This document shows, piece after piece, positions 15,937 through 22,672 of a DNA stretch of 26,710 nucleotides (positions are counted from its first letter, which is position 1; the number at the start of each line of letters is the position of its first letter). The notes under the pieces are model-generated. The model worked only from the letters and a program-made list of their open reading frames with translations, was not told the DNA's origin and did not search any database. A program made the translations under genes and the position numbers. The DNA is taken from the IMG/VR virus record IMGVR_UViG_3300035034_001643, positions 1 through 26,710 of that record; one strand, 5' to 3'. This DNA comes from a virus.

Positions 15937-17410
15937 GTTCTTTTGGTATCTCTATCGCTTTCAGAATCATATTTTCCTCGGCGTCTTTCATTGTGAGAAC
16001 AGGAAGTATTTTTTCGTCATAGGTGTCTTCGCAAATTATGTGGTATAGAAAAACTTTCTTTTCTTCCTGCCCCGGGCGAGCCAACCTTTTATTGAACTGT
16101 AGGTATAGTTCAAGACTATATGTGAGGCCGTACCATACAGCTAAGTTACCTCCTTTTTGTAGGTTAAGACCATGCCCAATAGACGCAGGATGTGCCACAA
16201 GCATTTTTATTTTTCCAGCATTCCAGAGATTCACAGCATCTGGTTCTTTTGAAAACAGGGTTGCTTCAGGGAACCTCTTCTTTATATTGTCTTGGTCGAA
16301 TTGGTACGAGCAAGCAACCAGCAAAGGTTTGCCTCCAGATTCGGCAACTATGGATTCAAGCTCTGCTAGCTTCTCATCGTGTATCTGAAGAGTTTCTCTT
16401 TTTTCTCGCATTTTGTCCGAATCATCGACATAAGGTGTGACTCTATATATGCTACCATTTGCAAGTTGCAGAAGCTTCTGGACTAGTCCTGCCCTATTAA
16501 CCACTTCAATATCAAACTCCTCAAGGACCAGCGTAGTCTCCAGTTCTTTGTATTTCTTGAACTGCGTAGGATTCATTTTTACTTTCCTTATTATAGAGAC
16601 TACCTGCGGCATCTCTACAAAATCCTCGGTGTTTAGCGAAACACAAATGTCAGAAATACTATCCATTATCTGCGCCACAGCACCTTCTTTAGCTTCTACG
16701 CCAAACCCGTCTCTTGCTACATTAAAAAACTTGGTTTTGAAAGCTGTTTTACTTCGACCTAGCCTTAGTCCTTCATCAAGAAGGCACAGAGGACCCCCTA
16801 AGTCGTATACTCCGTTAGGCGCAGGTGTTCCACTTAGGGCTATAACATGTTTAAAGAAGTTCTTGCGTGCCTTCATAAGAACACCGAATTCGGTAATATT
16901 GCCTCCTTTTTTAACATCTACAGAAACTATTTTTCCCGACTCATCTTTCTGCTTTAAAGTATCCGTCGAGCACTTAGTTCTCCTGGAGAACCCTTTTAAC
17001 CTGCTCGCCTCGTCGTATATAAGGGCATCGTAAGGCCAAGTCTTGCCTTCTTTAAAATGGACCCACAACCAAGGAAGGTTCTCTCTGTTTATGATATGTA
17101 TGGTTGAGGAACTGTTTGCGGCATATCTACGCTCCAGAGGCTTAAGCTCGCCGGTGATGACAGTGAAGGTTAGGTCTTTAGTGTGTTCCCAATCTTTAAT
17201 CTCTTGAGGCCAGGTGAAAGATGCTACTCTCTTAGGTGCTACAATAAGGACTTTTTTAACCTCTCGCATTTCTAAAAGCATTTTCATCACCGTTAGAGAC
17301 GTTATGGTTTTCCCCATACCCATGTCTACTGCAAACATACAATATGGGTTTTCAAGCGCGAACTCAATCAGGTGTTCTTGGTATCCTTTTAAATCTTTTA
17401 AAGATAGCAT
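15917..17410 (-). CDS. SNF2-type DEAD/DEAH-box helicase
   Basis: A 497-residue superfamily 2 ATPase of the SNF2 group, common in phage replication blocks. Motif I is DMGMGKT at 29-35, motif Ia is VLIVAPKRVA at 54-63, motif II is DEAS at 133-136, and motif III is SGTPAPNG at 193-200. Motif V/VI is in the C-terminal half, SIGHGLNLQ and QFNKRLARPGQ. All key catalytic residues are present. It probably remodels or translocates on double-stranded DNA during replication or recombination; strand separation is not assured for this family. ATG 17410 has AAGGAAG 6 bases upstream and overlaps the VRR-NUC gene by 47 bases. The close pairing with VRR-NUC suggests that the two act together on branched or unwound DNA (inference). 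Confidence 0.93.
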   Translation of the reverse strand: MLSLKDLKGYQEHLIEFALENPYCMFAVDMGMGKTITSLTVMKMLLEMREVKKVLIVAPKRVASFTWPQEIKDWEHTKDLTFTVITGELKPLERRYAANSSSTIHIINRENLPWLWVHFKEGKTWPYDALIYDEASRLKGFSRRTKCSTDTLKQKDESGKIVSVDVKKGGNITEFGVLMKARKNFFKHVIALSGTPAPNGVYDLGGPLCLLDEGLRLGRSKTAFKTKFFNVARDGFGVEAKEGAVAQIMDSISDICVSLNTEDFVEMPQVVSIIRKVKMNPTQFKKYKELETTLVLEEFDIEVVNRAGLVQKLLQLANGSIYRVTPYVDDSDKMREKRETLQIHDEKLAELESIVAESGGKPLLVACSYQFDQDNIKKRFPEATLFSKEPDAVNLWNAGKIKMLVAHPASIGHGLNLQKGGNLAVWYGLTYSLELYLQFNKRLARPGQEEKKVFLYHIICEDTYDEKILPVLTMKDAEENMILKAIEIPKELVLGPN

Positions 17411-17666
17411 CTATTTCTTCCTTTGTATCTATAACATAAACCTGAACCCCTGCGTCACGAAGTCTTTTTATTTCTCTTTTCTGCCCTACACTAAGTCCTG
17501 TTTCTTTTTCTCCGGGTCTCTTATACTCTACCAAAAAGATTACCCCGTTTCCTGCGTAGAATTTATCTGGTGCAGACCTTCGACCCACCCAACTAAGTTT
17601 CCTTACCAGGAAACCTCTGGAGAAAGCAATAGCATCGCCGTACTCTTCTAGTTCACATTCTAGCAT
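17364..17666 (-). CDS. VRR-NUC domain nuclease
   Basis: A 100-residue stand-alone VRR-NUC (PD-(D/E)XK) nuclease. The active site is visible as Asp34 (SAPDKFY), Glu47 and Lys49 (FLVEYKRPG), plus Gln62 in the following helix and the VYVID strand at 76-80. Phage homologues of this size resemble the FAN1 nuclease domain and cut branched DNA such as Holliday junctions. It is flanked by DNA polymerase one base upstream and by the SNF2 helicase, which it overlaps. ATG 17666 has AAGGA 5 bases upstream. In vivo substrate is not determinable from sequence. Confidence 0.92.
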   Translation of the reverse strand: MLECELEEYGDAIAFSRGFLVRKLSWVGRRSAPDKFYAGNGVIFLVEYKRPGEKETGLSVGQKREIKRLRDAGVQVYVIDTKEEIDAIFKRFKRIPRTPD

Positions 17667-17667
17667 A

Positions 17668-19737
17668 TCAATCCTTAATATAGCAATTACTAATCACGCC
17701 TGAAGCCTCTAAGGGTAGGCCTACCGCCCAATCAGGTATTCGTGTCATGCAATCTATTAGCGTCTCTAAATCCTGTTCAGCTCTGTGTGCTGGGCTAGAA
17801 ATAACTATCTCATCGTGAACATGCATGAATATGTCCAGACCTTCTTTTTGAGCCTCTGCCATGCCGTGAAGCAGAACGTCTCGTGCAACAGCCTGAACAG
17901 CGTTCTCCACTAATTTCCCGTAGTACGTTTGTAGGCGAGTCCACTGTCTTGTGTCGCCCATCCCTTCGTATGTTATCTGACGCTTCATATCACCCCATGG
18001 CGTCTTCTTCATTTCCAGTTTTGGCTTAAAGTATGATAGTTTACGGCCTGAGGGTAGAACCATGTGCAGAAAAGGGCCGTCGATTGTGAAGGTTATGAGG
18101 CCGCACCTTTGCGCAGTGCGTGTCAGTATGCAGCGTTTTGCAGCATCTTCTATTTGTCTCCAGTACCCCGTAACTCCTGTAAAAGTTTCCCGGAAAGTTT
18201 TTATCGAAAGAGAAGCTAAGTCTTCTGTCATATCTTCAATACCTAAAGCAAGAGCGCGGCCTAGAAGACCTGAGGCTCTAAGCTCCCCTGTCTTCTCATC
18301 TACCCAACTACGGCCTGCCCCTAAGCCGAACCCTGCACCGAGCACGCCAGGTTTTGCTACTGTTCTCTTATGAGAATCTCCTCGGGAACCGTCATTAGGT
18401 TTGTACTGCTCGTATAGTTCATCGTAAGTCTCTCCGAACATGTACGTGGCGAAGTATAGGTAAGGACATAAACCTTTCTGAAACACTTCTAGTATCTTTT
18501 GGTCGCCACAAACCCACCCAAGAACCCTATTCTCAATAGCATTCAAATCAGCCGCAACAACCTTCAAACCCCTGCCAGGTTGGATAACCGTCCGTACCGC
18601 TCCCGACAGAAGCTCTAAGGGGTTTCCGTATTTATCTTCCATCTTAGCGAGACTCATAGAACCCAAGTCCGTAGACATCTCTTCTTGTCTGTGTTCCCAA
18701 GCTTTACTTACCTTTGCTAGGTTATGGGGTTGAAAACCCCGACCCGAAAACCTGCCAGTGCGAGGAGCCCCATTAAACTGGAAAGAACCTTTGACGGTAT
18801 CGTCTTTAGCCATACTAGGTAACAAAGCTGCATATTTCTTTATAGAAGTTTTGCTTATCTGAGACTTCATATCCAGCACCTCAAAGAAACCCCCCGGCTG
18901 TGTGTTTCCCCCAGCCACGCAATCTTCTATTGCAGAATTTACATGCGCTGCCACTAAGTCATCATAGGGATACCCTTTTTCCTGTAGCCAAGGCAATAGC
19001 TGCGCACCTGAGTTAGGGTTGTCTAAACCTGTTATGTCTTCCATCCTCGACATACGGTCCTCGTACAACTCCTCGACGTTCTGTATGGCATTAATGACAG
19101 TGGCTCTGTTTACCGGTATGCCACGACCATTTATCTGTTGGTCTAGTGCATAATAGCTGTTCTCCGTATCAGACAAATCCCATTTTATTAACTTACGAAG
19201 TATGGCTTTCTCTGCCTCTACATCCTGTATGTTATAGTTCTTGAATTCTTCCCAATCTTCCGGGTCTGTGTGTTTGTTACATCTTGTGTGTTTGAGAGTC
19301 TTGGTGGGCTTGCGAGGAATACAAAATTTCCTAATCAAGGTCTTGCCTCGGGACATCTTCTTTTTGTCTTCTGCTATCCCAACAACATCTCCAAGCTTAT
19401 CGAGGCTTCCCGGGAGCGACAGGCTGAGGGCCAGCACCATGCTGCATCGCCAATGCTCTATAGGTATATCCAAACCAAGTACGTGTTTAAACACTAGTCG
19501 CTCGAACTGAGCATTGTGTGCTCTCTTGGTGACTTTAGGGTCTAATAGCATATCCTTTAAGTCTTCCGGAATAGGGCCATCTTCCCGGGGAAGCCACTGG
19601 TGTGTTTCTCCAAAATCTACTGAGTACGCCAACATTAAAGCTTCAGTGCTCTCGTGTTCTGTGTAGACATAGACCCCCGCTTTACGGAGGTCTATATCAC
19701 TGTACGTCTCAAAATCTAAATTTATGTTTCTAGCCAC
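17668..19737 (-). CDS. DNA polymerase, family A, with 3'-5' exonuclease domain; Leu762 type
   Basis: A 689-residue replicative polymerase. The proofreading domain has Exo I DFET (Asp8, Glu10), Exo II HNAQFE (Asn75, Glu79 where Asp is usual) and Exo III YNIQD (Tyr168, Asp172). The polymerase domain has GAPRTGRFSGRG near 324-335, motif A Asp397 and Glu402 (ADLNAIENRVL), motif B Arg458 and Lys462 (KRTVAKPGVLGAGFG), and motif C HDE at 641-643. Aligning motif B to E. coli Pol I puts Leu466 at position 762 and Phe470 at 766. Leu762 enzymes are common in marine virioplankton and are thought to copy more slowly but accurately (known of the family). There is no 5'-3' exonuclease domain. The start is GTG 19737, touching the upstream stop (TAG-GTG), so translation is coupled. 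Confidence 0.95.
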   Translation of the reverse strand: MARNINLDFETYSDIDLRKAGVYVYTEHESTEALMLAYSVDFGETHQWLPREDGPIPEDLKDMLLDPKVTKRAHNAQFERLVFKHVLGLDIPIEHWRCSMVLALSLSLPGSLDKLGDVVGIAEDKKKMSRGKTLIRKFCIPRKPTKTLKHTRCNKHTDPEDWEEFKNYNIQDVEAEKAILRKLIKWDLSDTENSYYALDQQINGRGIPVNRATVINAIQNVEELYEDRMSRMEDITGLDNPNSGAQLLPWLQEKGYPYDDLVAAHVNSAIEDCVAGGNTQPGGFFEVLDMKSQISKTSIKKYAALLPSMAKDDTVKGSFQFNGAPRTGRFSGRGFQPHNLAKVSKAWEHRQEEMSTDLGSMSLAKMEDKYGNPLELLSGAVRTVIQPGRGLKVVAADLNAIENRVLGWVCGDQKILEVFQKGLCPYLYFATYMFGETYDELYEQYKPNDGSRGDSHKRTVAKPGVLGAGFGLGAGRSWVDEKTGELRASGLLGRALALGIEDMTEDLASLSIKTFRETFTGVTGYWRQIEDAAKRCILTRTAQRCGLITFTIDGPFLHMVLPSGRKLSYFKPKLEMKKTPWGDMKRQITYEGMGDTRQWTRLQTYYGKLVENAVQAVARDVLLHGMAEAQKEGLDIFMHVHDEIVISSPAHRAEQDLETLIDCMTRIPDWAVGLPLEASGVISNCYIKD

Positions 19738-20319
19738 CTAAATAACCGAAGCCTCATCATCAGCAAAGTCTAAATCGTCTAAGGCATCTATGTCTACTCC
19801 CGAACCACCGAATCGCTCGCCGGTTTTGTAGTGTTTCAATAACTCTAAAGAAGCATAAATACCATTCTTAGTTTTGTCACTATCGTCTTTTACGGCATAT
19901 ATGCCTAGTATGGCATGTACATAGTCACCCCCTTTAAGGAAATCTTCATCTTCCGTTACGGGGTTCTTGTCAGGGTCTTGCAAGACAATGCGCTTAGTGT
20001 TATATGCGTTTATAAAGAGTTTATCTTTAAGCTCTTCTCCACGCTCTTCACCGTTATTATTCAACCCATTTCCGTCTTGAAGAACAGCCTTAGCTCCAGA
20101 AAACTTAGGTACATTTGTACCCCATTTTGCCTTACCCACTTCGTCGATAGCTTCTTGGATGTTCTTAATATTTAAAGCCCCCTGTTTAGTTGATGGGTCA
20201 ATAATAAGGGATGCTCCAAAGCGGCCTTCTTCACGGTATTTCGTATCCCGTACATGTAGTTTTGGGTACGACAGCCGAACATTGGCTACAACTACTTGTC
20301 CTAGTTTTTTATCACTCAT
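19738..20319 (-). CDS. Single-stranded-DNA-binding protein, DUF2815 family
   Basis: A 193-residue protein of the DUF2815 family, treated as a phage ssDNA-binding protein with an OB-like fold. Seen: VVVANVRLSYPKLH near the N-terminus, RFGASLIIDP around 33-42, WGTNVPKF at 66-73, and a GGDYVHAILGIYAV strand pair in the C-terminal third. The last 20 residues are strongly acidic (ALDDLDFADDEASVI), like the C-terminal tails of T7 gp2.5 and bacterial SSB that contact partner enzymes. The SD GAGGA lies before ATG 20319, two bases past the nuclease stop. The adjoining polymerase gene suggests a replisome partner. Confidence 0.9.
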   Translation of the reverse strand: MSDKKLGQVVVANVRLSYPKLHVRDTKYREEGRFGASLIIDPSTKQGALNIKNIQEAIDEVGKAKWGTNVPKFSGAKAVLQDGNGLNNNGEERGEELKDKLFINAYNTKRIVLQDPDKNPVTEDEDFLKGGDYVHAILGIYAVKDDSDKTKNGIYASLELLKHYKTGERFGGSGVDIDALDDLDFADDEASVI

Positions 20320-20321
20320 TT

Positions 20322-21494
20322 TTATTCCTCTATTAGTTCATTGTTTATTGTATCCAACATATCAAAAAGAGCTTTGATAGGTTTTCCTTTTGCGCTCGAA
20401 GGCACTAACTTCAGGGGTCCTGCATTTTGTATATACAAAGGCACTAGGTCCCCTTCGGCGTCTATCCCCAACAAGTTTAACAGTTGTGTGGGTGTTTTAA
20501 GAGATACTGAATAAAGCTCCTTTTCAGGTATGCTAGATGATTTACAGTATTCTGTAAGCTTTGTCTCTGCTGAAGAGTCATCTATCCATGTCTTACGGCC
20601 CATACGACCCTCGACAATCTTATATCCGGGTATGTCTACTCCTGCCTGCTTCTGTTGCAAGGCATAAGGGTATAGACCGTCGTAGAATTTCAATATCGTG
20701 GATTGAGCATCCAGGAATACTGAGACTTCTTCCGGGGTCAAGTTGTGGTATTCTATGCCTTGGTCCAACATCAGCAAAATCTCCTTAATCGTTTTTGTCA
20801 TGTATCCTTTAAAACTAGGGCATATTCCTTTGGCAGGGCAGTACAAGCACTGTTCTTTACCCGCTTGCAAAGAAAGTTCACCAGTAGCATTTTTAAGATA
20901 CGCTTGCCGGGGTGCTTCCACCACAGAAAGTATCGTTTCTAAGTCGCAGTCGAAAGTGTCTACTTCCCTAGAAACCCTAGGTTGTCCTATAGCCAGCGTG
21001 AAATTAGGTTCTGGTATATGGCTGTAAAAGTTAGTCCAGAAACCATAAGCGTAAAGGCAAAGCTGGGTGTTGAGGTTTGATGATACAGGAACTCTACCAA
21101 ACTTCCAATCAAATATTACGATTGTGTTCGTTTCTTCTATGTAGAATCCAGCATCTAGTGTTCCAGACTCCCCTTCCATCACATCACCTAGATGAACTCT
21201 TGTCTCCAATCTTAACCCTTTTCGACCTTCCATAAAATCAAGTCCTGGCAACATCATGCAAGCTACGTCATATTCCAGTTCCAGACTATATTGCCCTAAA
21301 GTTCTTTTTGTACCTACCATACTGCGGGGGTCTATTCCATATTTAGCACACTCGTAAGCAATATCATGTAACATCGTACCTTCTGCTGCTGCCTCTGACG
21401 TGGTGTCAGAAAAGTATTCAGAAAGCAAAACTTTACCCGGACACTTACTGTATGCGGAAGCCCCTGAGGGGCTATGCGGTGAATGATACCCCAT
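20322..21494 (-). CDS. DUF2800-family Fe-S nuclease (Cas4/RecB-like PD-(D/E)XK)
   Basis: A 390-residue nuclease of the RecB/Cas4 superfamily. Seen: Cys18 near the N-terminus, the GTMLH motif with His43, Glu97, GTLDAGF with Asp114, FDWKFGR with Asp129 and Lys131, and Q-x3-Y (Gln144, Tyr148). A C-terminal cysteine cluster comprises Cys216, Cys219 and Cys225 (CLYCPAKGICPSF). Cys18 with the three later cysteines would bind a 4Fe-4S cluster, as in Cas4 and AddB. It probably processes DNA ends for replication or recombination, though some family members are annotated only as DUF2800. ATG 21494 overlaps the upstream stop by one base (TAATG) with GGAG just before it. Confidence 0.9.
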   Translation of the reverse strand: MGYHSPHSPSGASAYSKCPGKVLLSEYFSDTTSEAAAEGTMLHDIAYECAKYGIDPRSMVGTKRTLGQYSLELEYDVACMMLPGLDFMEGRKGLRLETRVHLGDVMEGESGTLDAGFYIEETNTIVIFDWKFGRVPVSSNLNTQLCLYAYGFWTNFYSHIPEPNFTLAIGQPRVSREVDTFDCDLETILSVVEAPRQAYLKNATGELSLQAGKEQCLYCPAKGICPSFKGYMTKTIKEILLMLDQGIEYHNLTPEEVSVFLDAQSTILKFYDGLYPYALQQKQAGVDIPGYKIVEGRMGRKTWIDDSSAETKLTEYCKSSSIPEKELYSVSLKTPTQLLNLLGIDAEGDLVPLYIQNAGPLKLVPSSAKGKPIKALFDMLDTINNELIEE

Positions 21495-22204
21495 TACTCC
21501 GCAAAAGCCTCTACAGCAACACAGAAACTCTCTGCTTTATCTAAGGGTGTGTCCGTTGCCTTAGCTACGCCATATTCTTTATTGACTTTTGCTATGTGTG
21601 CTACTTTATCCTTGAACTCCTGAGTCCCTTTTGTTGCTGTCCCTAAAAACTTCTGAAGTCTTTTCTGAAATTCCCCTAAGGTCATAGTGTTCTCTAGCTC
21701 CACATCTGCATCTACTATTTCATCTTCGTCTTCAACATCTTCTTCCTCGGGCTCATCAGGGGCTTGCTCCTCTTCTTGCTCTAAATCTGCTTTAGTCTTA
21801 GCAGAAATATCTTGTAGGGCCTGCAAGAATGTAATCTTATCTTCTTCTTTATCTAAATCAGATACCTTAGATATGTTGTGGTCTGCAAACACCTTATCTA
21901 CTTGTGCTTCCACTTTCTCATAAATATCTTTTCTACCAGAAGGAACCTCGTAGACGTTTGAAACGGCTTTAGCTAACATAATAGCGGAAACTTTAGAGAC
22001 CTTTGTTTTTGTCTTAAGTTTTGTTTCTTCTTTATCTGCTTGCTTTTCCGGTAAAACAACCTCGACTGCTTTTTCCTTCTTAACAGCAACCGTGTCTTCT
22101 TTAACAAGGGTAGCTGTTCTTGGAGTGCTAGCAATGCCTTCCAGGGATACTGCAATCCTTTCTAAGCAAGATGTAATTTTTAGTAAGTTATCTTCTATAG
22201 TCAT
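21494..22204 (-). CDS. Unknown acidic early protein, first gene of the minus-strand convoy
   Basis: A 236-residue protein I do not recognise. The N-terminus is an amphipathic helix (MTIEDNLLKITSCLERIAVS) of a type seen at the start of several phage hypothetical proteins. Residues about 38-72 are Lys/Glu-rich, a middle helical part (KAVSNVYEVPSGRKDIYEKV) follows, and about 145-170 is almost wholly Glu/Asp. A final helical domain spans 175-236. It has no catalytic motif, cysteine cluster or membrane segment. It is the first gene behind the consensus-like promoter at 22234-22262, with GAGG 6 bases before ATG 22204, so it is probably expressed early and strongly. By position next to replication genes it may be a replication accessory, recombination partner or loader (inference only). 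Confidence 0.85.
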   Translation of the reverse strand: MTIEDNLLKITSCLERIAVSLEGIASTPRTATLVKEDTVAVKKEKAVEVVLPEKQADKEETKLKTKTKVSKVSAIMLAKAVSNVYEVPSGRKDIYEKVEAQVDKVFADHNISKVSDLDKEEDKITFLQALQDISAKTKADLEQEEEQAPDEPEEEDVEDEDEIVDADVELENTMTLGEFQKRLQKFLGTATKGTQEFKDKVAHIAKVNKEYGVAKATDTPLDKAESFCVAVEAFAE

Positions 22205-22233
22205 TTATCGCCTCACGTGTTTAGTATGTTCTC

Positions 22234-22262
22234 ATAATGACGATTATAGTTTAGTCTGTCAA
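22234..22262 (-). promoter_or_regulatory. Leftward promoter for the replication/virion convoy
   Basis: On the minus strand a perfect -35 TTGACA (22262-22257) is followed after 17 bases by CATTAT (22239-22234), four of six to the -10 consensus. A perfect TATAAT also occurs within the spacer, too close to this -35 to pair with it. It lies 30 bases before ATG 22204. It is the best sigma-70-type promoter in the window and the only strong one ahead of 22 kb of co-directed genes. Confidence 0.65.
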
Positions 22263-22289
22263 CTATTAATTGCATTGCTATCTTTTCTA

Positions 22290-22326
22290 TTGAAAGTATC
22301 TTGTAAAGAGTGTACTCTAAAGAATA
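22290..22326 (+). promoter_or_regulatory. Rightward control region with inverted repeat and shared 20-bp motif
   Basis: TTGAAA (22290-22295) lies 17 bases before a weak TACTCT (22313-22318). Overlapping it is AGAGTGTACTCT (22307-22318), an inverted repeat of AGAGT with a 2-base spacer and a candidate operator. The 20-mer 22307-22326 matches 17 of 20 bases of the element before the tail tube gene and ends 36 bases before ATG 22363. It may be the HTH gene promoter, an operator for that HTH protein, or both. Confidence 0.45.
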
Positions 22327-22377
22327 TTACGGTTGTCGATAACACTAACACGGTAGGATATTATGGTAGGAAGAAAT

Positions 22378-22614
22378 ATGGGGAAGCTAGCTTCTATGTT
22401 AAAGAAGACGTTTCCAAAACAATTAAACACAGAAGAAAGAATTGATGTTGAGTGGTTATCTAATCAGTTAGGCGTAACACAAACATGTATCTATAAATGG
22501 TTTAATAGTGACCGGTTGACTGGTGCACGAGTTACAGAGCTTGTAGAGCTTTCTAAGAAAGTTCCCGGCGCAATAGAACGCGAGAAAATAGATTTTTTAG
22601 AATTCTTAGTGTAG
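22378..22614 (+). CDS. Small helix-turn-helix (Cro-like) transcription regulator
   Basis: A protein of about 78 residues, transcribed opposite to the main convoy. The helix-turn-helix is VEWLSNQLGVTQTCIYKWFNSDRL, with hydrophobic and Gly positions as in Cro/CI-type regulators. The following TELVELSKKVPG resembles the helix after the HTH in phage Cro proteins. The N-terminus is basic (LKKTFPK). ATG 22378 has AGGA 6 bases upstream; an in-frame ATG at 22363 would add five residues but its AGGA is only 4 bases away. It probably controls the divergent region 22205-22362, which holds a strong leftward promoter and an inverted repeat. No larger CI-like repressor or integrase is present in the window, so lysogeny is neither shown nor excluded. 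Confidence 0.8.
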   Translation: MGKLASMLKKTFPKQLNTEERIDVEWLSNQLGVTQTCIYKWFNSDRLTGARVTELVELSKKVPGAIEREKIDFLEFLV

Positions 22615-22672
22615 ATAAAAATTAAATTCAAGGATAAGAAGATACAGGCGCAATTCTGTGTCCAGGAATTTT

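Noticed and set aside
16437-17033. 198-codon open frame on the plus strand
   Set aside because: It lies fully antisense to the SNF2 helicase, which has all its motifs. It has no SD and low-complexity Ser/Leu composition, so it is a shadow frame.
22205-22262. TATAAT at 22243-22248 (minus strand) paired with TTGACA as a promoter
   Set aside because: Spacing is only 8 bases, too short for sigma-70. TTGACA fits better with CATTAT at 17 bases.
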